A stretch of DNA of 30,338 nt from positions 1 to 30,338 of the forward strand of contig JAIRSD010000138.1 in assembly GCA_031255615.1 (NCBI GenBank). The letters are read 5' to 3'. The DNA is from Treponema sp. GTDB lineage: Bacteria; Spirochaetota; Spirochaetia; Treponematales; Breznakiellaceae. The position numbers and the translations under genes were made by a program. A model generated the notes under the pieces. It worked only from the letters and a program-made list of their open reading frames with translations. It ran no database searches and was not told where the DNA came from. Every line of letters begins with the position of its first letter. Within the stretch, counting starts at the first letter, position 1. Shown here one piece after another: positions 15,011 to 23,413 of the stretch.

Positions 15011-15057
15011 CTTGTTCAATAATCGGCCCGTTTTGAACAAGCGGGTTATTGATTTTT
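15011..15057 (+). promoter_or_regulatory. Overlapping alternative inverted repeats upstream of the PTS promoter
   Basis: CTTGTTCAA (15011-15019) and TTGAACAAG (15033-15041) are perfect complements. TCAATAA..CCCG (15016-15030) and CGGGTTATTGA (15042-15052) form a second stem that shares bases with the first and is followed by TTTTT. The two cannot form together. This could be an upstream terminator with an alternative fold, or a dyad operator for the regulator encoded in the operon. It lies about 40 bp upstream of the promoter, so it does not lie in the operon's own transcript. Confidence 0.4.
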
Positions 15058-15095
15058 GGCACAGGGCGGATATGCCAATTCAGTATATGTTTTTC

Positions 15096-15124
15096 TTGCG
15101 CCCCCTATGACCCGCCCGTATAAT
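15096..15124 (+). promoter_or_regulatory. Sigma-70-type promoter of the PTS operon
   Basis: TTGCGC (15096-15101), a 17-bp spacer and a perfect TATAAT (15119-15124) precede the first operon gene by about 50 bp. The leader then carries AGGAGG (15163-15168), five bases before the ATG at 15174. Confidence 0.75.
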
Positions 15125-15173
15125 GACCCCGATATTGTTTCAACATTCTGGTAAAAGTAAGTAGGAGGAAAAC

Positions 15174-16565
15174 ATGAAGCAAACGGTCCAGAGAGTGGGG
15201 CGGGCGCTTTCCGCCATGGTCATGCCCAATTTGGGCGCCTTTATCGCCTGGGGGCTTATTACGGCCTTATTTATCCCCACCGGCTGGCTGCCCAATGAAA
15301 AATTGGGAAACATGGTCGGTCCCATGCTGAGCTATCTCTTGCCGCTCCTTATCGGTTATACCGGAGGCAAGTTGACGGGCGGCGGGGTCCGGGGCGGCGT
15401 AGTCGGTTCAATCGCTACTATAGGCGTTATCATGGGGGCGAGCATCCCCATGTTCCTGGGCGCCATGATAGCGGGCCCCCTGGGCGGTATCTGCATCAAG
15501 AAATTTGACGAAGCGGTAGAAGGCAAGGTTCCCGCCGGTTTCGAGATGCTGGTAAACAATTTTTCCGCGGGGATCATCGGTTGTATCCTTTCGATTATCT
15601 GCTATCTGGGTATCGGCCCGGTGGCGGAAGGAATCACCAACGCCTTCGGCGCCGGGGTCGGCTGGCTTGTCAGCCACAAATTGCTCCCCTTCGCATCGAT
15701 TATTGTTGAACCGGCGAAGGTCCTCTTCCTGAACAACGCGATTAACCACGGCGTCTTTACCCCCCTCGGCACCCAGCAGGCCCAGGAAATCGGGCGGTCG
15801 ATTTATTACATGATTGAATCGAACCCCGGCCCTGGTCTTGGTCTGTTGTTCGCCTATTGTCTGGTGGGAAAAGGCAGCGCCAAGAGCAGCGCGCCCGGCG
15901 CGGCGATCATCCACTTCCTCGGCGGCATCCACGAGATTTATTTCCCCTATGTGCTGATGAATCCTGTTCTGATTCTCGCCATGATGGGCGGCGGTTTTAC
16001 CGGCGTTCTGGTGTTGAGCATTTTCGGCGGCGGACTTATCGCCCCGGCTTCTCCGGGTTCCATTTTTGCCGAGCTGATGATGACCCCCAGGGGCGCGTAC
16101 ATTCCCAACATTTTGGGTATCCTGGCGGGGGGCGGCGTGTCGTTCTTCCTGTCAATGATCCTGCTTAAGGCTTTTGGAAAGGACGATGCGGATCTTGAAT
16201 CGGCCCAGGCTCAAACCAGGGCGAACAAGGCTGAATCCAAGGGTACTTCCGTGGAAGATACAAAGGCCGCCTGGGATTCTTCCTCCTCGGTAAAGAAGAT
16301 CATCTTTGCCTGCGACGCCGGCATGGGTTCGAGCGCCATGGGGGCTACCAAGCTGCGGAAGAAGATACTGGCCGCGGGGATTACGAATATTACCGTTATC
16401 CATTCGCCGGTGAACGAAGTGCCCGCCGATGCGGACGTTATAGTCTGCCATAAAGAGCTGGGGGCCCGGGCCCATGACGCCAATCCCCGTGCCCGTCTTG
16501 TTACGATAACGGATTTCCTGAACGCGCCGGAATACGATGAGTTGGTTTCCAAGCTGAAAAAATGA
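15174..16565 (+). CDS. mtlA: PTS mannitol-type transporter, EIICB component
   Basis: This 463-residue membrane protein imports and phosphorylates a hexitol, probably mannitol. The IIC part (about 1-345) is strongly hydrophobic with family signatures NNAINHGVFTPLG (187-199) and GGIHEIYFPYV (250-260). A charged linker (about 346-372) leads to a IIB domain with the phosphorylation site KKIIFACDAGMGSSAMGA, Cys380. There is no fused IIA domain; that is encoded separately downstream. AGGAGG precedes the ATG with ideal spacing. It opens an operon with its own HPr, regulator, EIIA, kinase, dehydrogenase and Enzyme I. The substrate could be another hexitol, because the cluster lacks mannitol-1-phosphate 5-dehydrogenase. 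Confidence 0.94.
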   Translation: MKQTVQRVGRALSAMVMPNLGAFIAWGLITALFIPTGWLPNEKLGNMVGPMLSYLLPLLIGYTGGKLTGGGVRGGVVGSIATIGVIMGASIPMFLGAMIAGPLGGICIKKFDEAVEGKVPAGFEMLVNNFSAGIIGCILSIICYLGIGPVAEGITNAFGAGVGWLVSHKLLPFASIIVEPAKVLFLNNAINHGVFTPLGTQQAQEIGRSIYYMIESNPGPGLGLLFAYCLVGKGSAKSSAPGAAIIHFLGGIHEIYFPYVLMNPVLILAMMGGGFTGVLVLSIFGGGLIAPASPGSIFAELMMTPRGAYIPNILGILAGGGVSFFLSMILLKAFGKDDADLESAQAQTRANKAESKGTSVEDTKAAWDSSSSVKKIIFACDAGMGSSAMGATKLRKKILAAGITNITVIHSPVNEVPADADVIVCHKELGARAHDANPRARLVTITDFLNAPEYDELVSKLKK

Positions 16566-16575
16566 GGGGGCGCTT

Positions 16576-16833
16576 GTGCAGGAATTTTCGTATACGATAA
16601 CGGATCCGAACGGGATCCATGCGCGGCCTGCGGGATTGTTCGTGCAGAAGATGCAGGAATTTAAAAGCAGCGTCATGGTGAACCGGGATGATCAAAGCGC
16701 GGATGCCAAGAAGCTGATCGCCTTGATGAAGCTGCGTCTTAAATGCGGACAGACTTTTACGGTAAAGGCTGAAGGCGAAGATGAGGCGGCGGCTATTGAG
16801 GCTGCACGGGATTTCCTAACCGCAAACCTGTAG
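16576..16833 (+). CDS. ptsH: HPr phosphocarrier protein
   Basis: The 85-residue protein carries phosphate from Enzyme I to EIIA. NGIHARPAG places the phosphorylated His15 at the canonical position. The residue equivalent to the regulatory Ser46 of Gram-positive HPr is Lys46 (ADAKKLIALM), so phosphorylation by an HPr kinase is not expected. The start is a GTG at 16576-16578, five bases after GAGGGGG, and the gene begins 10 bp after the EIICB stop. Placement inside a single hexitol operon suggests a dedicated carrier, but it could also be the cell's only HPr. Confidence 0.93.
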   Translation: MQEFSYTITDPNGIHARPAGLFVQKMQEFKSSVMVNRDDQSADAKKLIALMKLRLKCGQTFTVKAEGEDEAAAIEAARDFLTANL

Positions 16834-16858
16834 CGTTCTGCGAAGGGGGGCGGCGGCG

Positions 16859-18901
16859 GTGTGCGGTAATGTGCCGATGCGAAATCTCTCTCCCCGGCTC
16901 TTGCGGATACTTGACCTGTTGGTCCATTCCCCTGAGCCGTTGAAGATTGATGTCCTGTCGGCGGCATTGAACACAAGCCGCCGGACCGTTTTTCGCGAAC
17001 TGGAAAACGCCGGTCCGGTATTGGCCGAGTTTCAAACGTCCTTGATTTCCATCCCCGGAAAGGGCATAAGTTTTTCCGGGGACGGGAAATCCCGTCAAAA
17101 ACTGTGTGAATCTCTGGCCGGCTACAGCCAGCCGCCCGTTTCCAGGCGGGAACGCCTGCTCCGTCTGCTGATTGAATGTATCGCCAATGCCGGCAAAGTT
17201 AAAAAACTGTTTTATTACGCGAATGTTCTGGGGGTAAGCGAATCCACGGTAAGCAATGATCTTGGGGAACTTGAGGCATGGCTTTCCGGGCGGGGCGTTA
17301 CCGTTACCCGTAAAAGCGGTTTGGGCGTTTCCTGCGCCGGAACCGAGGAGGCCCTGCGTACCGCCCTGGTAAGCCGGTTCATGCTCGACGGGGATACCGG
17401 CGGAAAATCGTATACCGCCGTGTTTGATTTTCCCGGCGAGGACATAGAAACGGGGGTGCGGGAAATGCTGCGCAGGAAGGCCGGCGTGATTGACTGGATG
17501 ACCCCCGAATCGTTTTGCCTGATTACCGTTTATCTTATCGTAACGGCGGATCGCTTGAGACGGGGAAAGGTTATTAGCGGCGGCGACAGGCCGGTGGGGG
17601 AGTTCCAAAGGGCCGTGGCCGAAGAACTGGCGGGGGAGATGAAAAACCGGTTTTCCCTCCTCATGCCGGAACCGGAACGGCAGGCCCTCGCGTTGTGGAT
17701 TCAGTCCTGCCGCTCGAAACAGGAAAGCCCGCTCGAACCGGTGTCGGCGGATCAGCAGAAGCTCATCGCGCATCTTACCAATCAGATGATAGATCGCTTT
17801 GATCCTCCCGCCGCCGCCATTCTTAAAACCAACGAGCAATTGACGCGCCTGTTATCCCGGCATTTGGAATCGGCGATTCCCCGGATGAAAAGCGGGATAG
17901 AACTTCCCAATCCCCTTGAGGCGGAACTTATAAAAAACTATCCGGAGGAATACGAAAAGACCCTTGGGGCGGTAACGGTCCTTGAGGATTATGTGGGAGT
18001 CCCCGTGTCGTCGAACGAGATTTCGTTTATTATGATACATTTCCTGGCGGCCCTTGCCGTTCTGGGGGATCAAAACACCAGGCGGCGGGTGCTGCGGGCG
18101 GGCATCGTGTGCATGCTCGGTATCGGGACCTCCTATATGCTGGCGTACCAGGTGCGCAAGCGTTTTAAGGGGGAACTGGAAGTCGAAGTATCCGGCTGCG
18201 ACGACCAGGATTCGTGGACCAATGTCGATTTTCTTATTTCCACCATCCCGCTGGAGGAAACGGATAAACCCTTTGTCTGGGTACAGACCCTGTTGGGAGA
18301 AGATGATTATCGTAAAATCCAGGAAACCATCGACAACTTCGCCTTTACCAAACGGGACGCGGAACAGCCGGTCCGCTCGGTTCCCCTGGAAAAACGTCTT
18401 GACATCCTTGTCGAACTATTCACCCAATCCCGATCCCTGCTGGACAGCTTCGCCGTTGAAACGGTCAAGGCGGACTGCTCTTTTGAGGAGCTTGTCCGTT
18501 TTGCCGCTCTGCGCTTTGCGCCTGAAAACCCGGAGTCGGTCCGCCGCGCCCTTACGGCCAGAGAAGCCGTTGTGAGCCAGGTTATCGGCGAAATGGGGAT
18601 AGTCCTGCTGCATACGCGGGCGGCCGGCAGTACGGCCCCGGTGTTCGCGGTAATCGTCCCGAAGGGAGGGGAATTTACCCAGACATATTTTAAAAACACA
18701 AAAAGCTGCGTGCTTATGATATTGCCCGAGAAGGCCCCCCGGGAAATATCCGAATTGATGGGGGGAATTTCCAGCGCGTTAATCGATCTGCCCCTTTTTC
18801 TTGAGTCGATTCGCGTTGGAAACCGGGAGCTTATACAGGCGTTTCTTGAAAGAGAAATCTCGGAAATTCTCGCCTTGTGCAGCGGCGAGAAATTAACATA
18901 A
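16859..18901 (+). CDS. PRD-containing transcription regulator (MtlR/BglG-type activator)
   Basis: The 680-residue protein has two helix-turn-helix regions (about 10-60 and 105-140, the latter VLGVSESTVSNDLGELE), then PRD1 (about 195-290), PRD2 (about 295-405), an EIIB-like domain (about 412-495, GIVCMLGIGTS with Cys418) and an EIIA-like domain (about 510-680, LLHTRAAGS with His585). This is the layout of MtlR-type activators controlled by PTS phosphorylation. PRD1 has Tyr and Trp where conserved histidines normally sit, while PRD2 keeps His335 and His394, so control probably acts through PRD2 and the EII-like domains. The start may be the GTG at 16859, nine bases after GAAGGGGGG, or the ATG at 16877. 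It lies between the HPr and EIIA genes and probably activates this operon. Confidence 0.92.
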   Translation: MCGNVPMRNLSPRLLRILDLLVHSPEPLKIDVLSAALNTSRRTVFRELENAGPVLAEFQTSLISIPGKGISFSGDGKSRQKLCESLAGYSQPPVSRRERLLRLLIECIANAGKVKKLFYYANVLGVSESTVSNDLGELEAWLSGRGVTVTRKSGLGVSCAGTEEALRTALVSRFMLDGDTGGKSYTAVFDFPGEDIETGVREMLRRKAGVIDWMTPESFCLITVYLIVTADRLRRGKVISGGDRPVGEFQRAVAEELAGEMKNRFSLLMPEPERQALALWIQSCRSKQESPLEPVSADQQKLIAHLTNQMIDRFDPPAAAILKTNEQLTRLLSRHLESAIPRMKSGIELPNPLEAELIKNYPEEYEKTLGAVTVLEDYVGVPVSSNEISFIMIHFLAALAVLGDQNTRRRVLRAGIVCMLGIGTSYMLAYQVRKRFKGELEVEVSGCDDQDSWTNVDFLISTIPLEETDKPFVWVQTLLGEDDYRKIQETIDNFAFTKRDAEQPVRSVPLEKRLDILVELFTQSRSLLDSFAVETVKADCSFEELVRFAALRFAPENPESVRRALTAREAVVSQVIGEMGIVLLHTRAAGSTAPVFAVIVPKGGEFTQTYFKNTKSCVLMILPEKAPREISELMGGISSALIDLPLFLESIRVGNRELIQAFLEREISEILALCSGEKLT

Positions 18902-18921
18902 TTTAAGGTAAGGAGTACAAT

Positions 18922-19362
18922 ATGGCGGACTCGTCTATCCTCAAAAAGAAAAACATCATTCTGAACCAGCCCCCGGCGGACCGGGAAGAGGTCATACGGC
19001 GCTGCGGCCGCATGCTGGTTGATTCGGGCTATGCCACCGAGCATTACATCGAGGGCATGATTAAGCGGGATAACTCCTTTAGTACGGGCATCGGTAATTT
19101 TATCGCCATTCCCCACGGCGAGGAGGCCTTCAAAAAGGACATTCTCAGCACCGGTCTTGTGGTGCTGACCTACCCCGAGGGGGTGGACTGGCACGGATCG
19201 CCGGTGTACCTCGTGATCGGAATCGCCGCCAAGGGGGATGAACATCTGGACATCATGGGGAACGTGGTGGACCACCTGGAAACCGGGGATGATACGATAA
19301 AACTTGTTAAAACCGCCGGAGTCGACGAGATCTACAAGATGTTGAGCGGCGAGGATGCATGA
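18922..19362 (+). CDS. mtlF: PTS mannitol-type EIIA component
   Basis: The 146-residue cytoplasmic protein passes phosphate from HPr to the IIB domain of the transporter. GIGNFIAIPHGE is the family active-site motif with His65. GVDWHGSPVYLVIGIAAKGDEHLDIM is also typical. GGAG precedes the ATG, and the stop overlaps the next gene's ATG (ATGA), indicating coupling. Confidence 0.95.
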   Translation: MADSSILKKKNIILNQPPADREEVIRRCGRMLVDSGYATEHYIEGMIKRDNSFSTGIGNFIAIPHGEEAFKKDILSTGLVVLTYPEGVDWHGSPVYLVIGIAAKGDEHLDIMGNVVDHLETGDDTIKLVKTAGVDEIYKMLSGEDA

Positions 19363-20309
19363 TCATCACCCTGACCCTTAATCCCGCGCTGGATAAAACG
19401 GCGCGGGTGGATGTTATGAAGCCCAACGCATTGAACCGCCTGCGGGACTTAACGCTCAACGCCGGGGGAAAGGGGGTCAACGTTTCCGCGATGATCCACT
19501 CCCTGGGGGCTGAAAGCATCGCGGTGGGTTTCGCGGGCGGCGGCGCGGGGGAAGAACTGCTGTCCCTCATCGCCAAAAAGGGACTCCGCGCCGATTTTGT
19601 GCCTATCGCCGCCATAACCAGAACCAATTTGAAGGTGATAGACAATGACGGCGCCCTGACCGAACTCAACGAACCGGGGCCCCGCGTCAGCGTCGATGAA
19701 TGGGCCGCCCTGGAACGGAAACTTGCGGGCTTGGCGGAGAAGGGCTGCACCGTCGTGATGTCGGGAAGCCTCCCCGCGGGGCTCGGCAAGGATACGTACC
19801 AGAAACTTTCCGCCATGCTGCGCCGAATGGGGGCGGCGGTGTTTTTGGACGCCGACGGCGAGGCGCTCAAGCTGGCCCTTGAAAACGGGCCCGGCGCCAT
19901 TCCCAACTACATCAAGCCGAATCGTTTTGAGCTGCTCCAGTATTTCGGGGCCGCCGATGATGATCGTGTAGATGAAGCAAAACTCATTGAACTTTGCCGC
20001 TCCCTGCTTGACAAGGGCATTGAACTGGTCGCCCTTTCAATGGGCGGCGAAGGGGCAATTTTTACCAATAAGAACGGCGTCTGGCGCGCCCCGGCGGTTC
20101 CGGTGGAGCTCCGTTCAACCGTGGGCGCCGGGGACAGCATGACCGGCGCGCTGGTCTACGGCTTCGCCAACGCCCTGCCGGAGGAACAGTGCTTCGCCCT
20201 GGCGATGGCCGCTTCCGCCGGGGCCTGCACCACCGAGGGAACCAATCCGCCGGATCGCGCCCTGGTTGACGAGCTTTTAAAACAGGCGCGGATAGAAAAA
20301 ATCGTATAA
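19359..20309 (+). CDS. fruK: 1-phosphofructokinase-like hexose-phosphate kinase (PfkB family)
   Basis: The 316-residue protein is a PfkB-family sugar-phosphate kinase of the 1-phosphofructokinase/tagatose-6-phosphate kinase branch. It starts MIITLTLNPALDKTARVD, followed by NAGGKGVNVS (34-43), MSGSLPAG (134-141), YIKPNRFE, and STVGAGDSMTGALV, where Asp259 is the catalytic base. The likely reaction is ketose-1-phosphate plus ATP to the 1,6-bisphosphate. A tagatose-6-phosphate kinase activity cannot be excluded from sequence. Its ATG overlaps the EIIA stop. In this operon it would receive the product of the SorE-like dehydrogenase. Confidence 0.88.
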   Translation: MIITLTLNPALDKTARVDVMKPNALNRLRDLTLNAGGKGVNVSAMIHSLGAESIAVGFAGGGAGEELLSLIAKKGLRADFVPIAAITRTNLKVIDNDGALTELNEPGPRVSVDEWAALERKLAGLAEKGCTVVMSGSLPAGLGKDTYQKLSAMLRRMGAAVFLDADGEALKLALENGPGAIPNYIKPNRFELLQYFGAADDDRVDEAKLIELCRSLLDKGIELVALSMGGEGAIFTNKNGVWRAPAVPVELRSTVGAGDSMTGALVYGFANALPEEQCFALAMAASAGACTTEGTNPPDRALVDELLKQARIEKIV

Positions 20310-20330
20310 CAGCACAAAGAGGAGTTATCC

Positions 20331-21602
20331 ATGGGTCAGAGAACAAAAGCTGTACGGCTTTATGGGGCCGATGATTTACGGCTGGAGGAATTTGAGCTTC
20401 CTGAAATCAAGGACGATGAGATTCTCGTCAAAGTGGTGAGCGACAGTATTTGTATGTCCACCTACAAACTTTTGAAACAGGGAAAAAAGCACAAACGCTG
20501 CCCGCAAAACGTTGACACCAACCCCATCATCATCGGCCACGAATTCGCCGGGGATATTGTCAAAGTGGGGGCGAAGTGGCAGGGTGAATTCAGGGCCGGT
20601 GAAAAATTCGCCCAGCAGCCCGCCCTTAACTACAAAGGCAGCCTCGCCTCCCCCGGCTATTCCTATGAATTTTTCGGCGGGGACGCGACCTACTGCGTCC
20701 TTCCCCACGAGGTGATGGAACTCGGCTGCCTCCTGCACTACGACGGGGACTCTTATTTTTACGCTTCCCTGGCGGAACCGGTAAGCTGCATCATCGGCGG
20801 GTACCATCAGATGTACCACACCAACAAGCAGAACTACGATCACGCCATGGACATCAAGGCGGGCGGCAGCGTGCTTATCCTGGGAGGGGCGGGCCCCATG
20901 GGACTCGGCGCGGTCGAGTACCCCCTCTGCGGCGGCAACCGCCCTGCCCGCATTGTCGTTACCGACGTGGACGACGGCAGGCTGCGCCGGGCGGAACAGC
21001 TTATCAGCCCCGAACTGGCAAAGAAGCAGGGGGTGGAGCTGCGCTATATCAATCCCCGGAACTGCGCCGACCAGTACGCCGCCCTTATGGAAATAACCGG
21101 CGGCGCGGGTTACGACGACGTATTTGTCTACGCCCCCATTCGGGAACTCGCCGAATTGGGGGACCGGCTCATGGCCTTTGACGGCTGCCTCAACTTTTTC
21201 GCCGGGCCGGAGGACAAGAATTTTTCCGCCATGATGAACCTTTACAACTGCCACTACACCAGTACCCATATTCTGGGAAGCACCGGCGGCAACACCGACG
21301 ATCTTAAGGAGGCGCTGCGGCTTTCTTCGGAAAAAAAACTGCGGCCGGCGGTAATGGTGACCCATATCTGCGGCCTTAACGCCGTCGCGGAATCGGTGGC
21401 GAATCTGCCGGGGCTGCGGGCGGGGAAGATACTTACCTACACCCACATCGATCTGCCCTTGACCGCTTTGGCCGATTTTGAAGAACTGGGAACCCGGGAT
21501 TCCCTTTTCGCGAAACTCCACCAAAGCTGCAAGGCCCACCAGGGGCTGTGGAACGCCGAAGCGGAATCTCTGCTTTTGGACCATTTTGGAGTAAGCAAAT
21601 GA
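20331..21602 (+). CDS. Zinc-dependent dehydrogenase similar to L-sorbose-1-phosphate reductase (SorE)
   Basis: The 423-residue protein is a medium-chain zinc dehydrogenase. The N-terminal region RLYGADDLRLEEFELPEIKDDEILVKVVSDSICMSTYK closely resembles SorE as I remember it. Cys41, His70-Glu71 (IIIGHE) and Glu149 (SLAEP) are the expected catalytic zinc ligands. GGAGPMGLGA (185-194) is the NAD(P)-binding loop. The usual four-cysteine structural zinc site is not evident. SorE reduces L-sorbose-1-phosphate at the carbonyl next to the phosphorylated carbon. By analogy this enzyme may interconvert a hexitol-1-phosphate and a ketose-1-phosphate, which would feed the adjacent 1-phosphofructokinase. 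The substrate is inferred. GAGGAG precedes the ATG, and the stop overlaps the Enzyme I start. Confidence 0.86.
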   Translation: MGQRTKAVRLYGADDLRLEEFELPEIKDDEILVKVVSDSICMSTYKLLKQGKKHKRCPQNVDTNPIIIGHEFAGDIVKVGAKWQGEFRAGEKFAQQPALNYKGSLASPGYSYEFFGGDATYCVLPHEVMELGCLLHYDGDSYFYASLAEPVSCIIGGYHQMYHTNKQNYDHAMDIKAGGSVLILGGAGPMGLGAVEYPLCGGNRPARIVVTDVDDGRLRRAEQLISPELAKKQGVELRYINPRNCADQYAALMEITGGAGYDDVFVYAPIRELAELGDRLMAFDGCLNFFAGPEDKNFSAMMNLYNCHYTSTHILGSTGGNTDDLKEALRLSSEKKLRPAVMVTHICGLNAVAESVANLPGLRAGKILTYTHIDLPLTALADFEELGTRDSLFAKLHQSCKAHQGLWNAEAESLLLDHFGVSK

Positions 21603-23218
21603 TTACCATACAAGGCAAAGGCGTAAGCGCCGGCATAGCCAGAGGCCGGTTGTCGTTCATCAGCCGGCAAAGTCTTTTTGTCGAGAAACGCCCCATTGAC
21701 GACCCGGAAAAAGAAATTGAACGTTTCAACGCGGCCAGAAGGCTCGCGGCGGATCAGCTTGACAAGTTGTCCACGGAGATGGTGGATAAAATCGGGGAAG
21801 AAAACGCCCTGCTCTTTGAGATCCACCGGATGATGCTGGAAGACACCGATTACTGCGATCCGGTTATCGAGATCATCACGAAGGAAAAGGTCTGCGCCGA
21901 GTACGCCGTCAACACCGCCGGTTCCCGGCTGGCCCAGGATTTCGCCGAAATGGACGACGAGTACATGAAAGCCCGGGCCATCGACGTGTACGACGTTTCC
22001 AAACGGGTAATAGAAATAATGTCCGGCGGCGGACAGTCCATCGGACGGAGCGATGAACCGGTGATCCTCGCCGCCGACGATTTTACCCCCAGCGAGACCG
22101 CCCAGCTTGACCGGAGCAAGGTGCTTGCCCTGGTGTCCCGGCAGGGGGCGGCCAACTCCCACACGGCGATTTTCGCCCGCACCATGGGAATCCCGGCGAT
22201 CATCGGCTTCGGCGCCTTCCTTACCGGCGACCTTGCCGGCAAAGAAGCGATGGTGGACGGCGACACCGGAATTTTGTACGCGGATCCGGACAAGGAAACG
22301 ATACGGGTCCTGGAAGAAAAAAACAAAGATCTGCTGAAAGAAAAAGAAAAATTAGAAAAACTGCGGGGCCAGCCCACCCGCACCGCCGACGGCAGATCGA
22401 TAAAACTCTTTGCCAACATCGGATCGGTGAGCGATACCGACGCCGCCCGCGCCGGGGACGCCGAAGGGGTTGGCCTTTTCCGCAGCGAGTTTCTTTATTT
22501 GGGCAGGAACGATTATCCCGACGAGGAGACTCAGTACGAGAGCTACCGGAAGGCGCTCGAAAAAATGGGAGGCCGGCAGGTGGTCATCCGTACGCTGGAC
22601 ATCGGGGCCGACAAACAGGCGGATTACTTTAATCTGCCGAAGGAGGAAAACCCCGCCATGGGTATGCGGGCGATACGGATCTGCCTTACCCGCCCGGACA
22701 TTTTCAAAACCCAGCTGCGCGCCATCTACCGGGCTTCGGCCCACGGCAACGCCGCCATCATGTTCCCCATGATAACCTCCCTCGACGAACTGCGGCGGGC
22801 GAAGGAAACGGCGCGGCAGGTCCGCGAGTCATTGGCGGAAGAAAAAATCCCCTTTAACGCCGCCGTCCCCATCGGCATCATGATTGAAACCCCCGCGTCG
22901 GCGGTCATCAGCGACCTGCTGGCGGCGGAGTCCGATTTCTTCAGCATCGGCACCAACGACCTGACCCAATACACCCTCGCCATCGACCGGCAGAACGATG
23001 CAATCGCCGCCTTCTGCGACACCCACCACGAAGCGATACTGCGGCTCATCAAACTGGCCTGCGACAACGCCCACAAAGCGGGTATCTGGTGCGGCATCTG
23101 CGGCAGCCTGGGCGCGGACCCCGAACTGACCAAAACTTTTGTTGACATGGGCATTGATGAACTGTCGGTGGAACCGTCCCGTATACTAAAACTGCGGTCC
23201 ATTATCGCCGAATCTTAG
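21599..23218 (+). CDS. ptsI: PTS Enzyme I (phosphoenolpyruvate-protein phosphotransferase)
   Basis: Enzyme I takes phosphate from PEP and gives it to HPr. The 539-residue protein starts MITIQGKGVSAGIARGR. The phosphohistidine motif GAANSHTAIFART gives His188. The PEP-binding barrel has GLFRSEFLYLGR, RTLDIGADKQADYF, NPAMGMRAIR, and the C-terminal CGICGSLGADPELT and SIGTNDLTQY motifs. I start it at the ATG at 21599, which overlaps the upstream stop codon (ATGA); an extension to 21548 would lie inside the dehydrogenase gene. It is the last gene of the PTS operon. About 30 charged residues near 235-270 (EEKNKDLLKEKEKLEKLRG) form a helical linker. Confidence 0.97.
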   Translation: MITIQGKGVSAGIARGRLSFISRQSLFVEKRPIDDPEKEIERFNAARRLAADQLDKLSTEMVDKIGEENALLFEIHRMMLEDTDYCDPVIEIITKEKVCAEYAVNTAGSRLAQDFAEMDDEYMKARAIDVYDVSKRVIEIMSGGGQSIGRSDEPVILAADDFTPSETAQLDRSKVLALVSRQGAANSHTAIFARTMGIPAIIGFGAFLTGDLAGKEAMVDGDTGILYADPDKETIRVLEEKNKDLLKEKEKLEKLRGQPTRTADGRSIKLFANIGSVSDTDAARAGDAEGVGLFRSEFLYLGRNDYPDEETQYESYRKALEKMGGRQVVIRTLDIGADKQADYFNLPKEENPAMGMRAIRICLTRPDIFKTQLRAIYRASAHGNAAIMFPMITSLDELRRAKETARQVRESLAEEKIPFNAAVPIGIMIETPASAVISDLLAAESDFFSIGTNDLTQYTLAIDRQNDAIAAFCDTHHEAILRLIKLACDNAHKAGIWCGICGSLGADPELTKTFVDMGIDELSVEPSRILKLRSIIAES

Positions 23219-23255
23219 GGGACTAAAACACAGCAACGCTGTTTCGCCGTTTTTT

Positions 23256-23320
23256 CAGGGGCCTGTTTTTCAACCAGCCGGGTTGAGGAACAGGCCCCTT
23301 CCGTATGCCGAATTTTTTTT
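23256..23320 (+). terminator. Candidate terminator after ptsI
   Basis: GGGGCCTGTT (23258-23267) plus TTTCAACC and GGTTGAGG plus AACAGGCCCC (to 23298) form an 18-bp stem with two G-U pairs. The T8 run does not follow directly but comes 14 bp later (23313-23320). A weaker ACAGC-AAC-GCTGT hairpin precedes it at 23230-23242. The position after the last PTS gene is right for a transcription end. Confidence 0.45.
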
Positions 23321-23413
23321 GGGCGCATCCCCGCCTCCGGCGGGGACCGGGCTATCCGCTCCAATTCCCCGCCCCCGCCGGGGGCGGGGAATTCCGCTTC
23401 TATCCCTTGCGCG
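23321..23413 (-). ncRNA. Modular hairpin element, copy C core (Flavo-1-like)
   Basis: In minus orientation this copy reads the linker GCAAGGGATAGAAGCGGAA, an AATTCCCCGCCCCCG inverted repeat (about 23363-23393) identical to that of copy A, the linker GAGCGGATAGCCCGGT, a short hairpin CCCCGCC-GGA-GGCGGGG (23329-23345), then ATGCGCCC. The second stem is unrelated in sequence to that of A, B or E. It points towards the 3' end of the PTS operon. Confidence 0.57.

Noticed and set aside
14228..15062. Open frames of 212-259 residues on both strands of element copy B
   Set aside because: Repeated cysteine/arginine/proline-rich peptides arise from the tandem hairpins in several frames on both strands, and no start has a ribosome-binding site.
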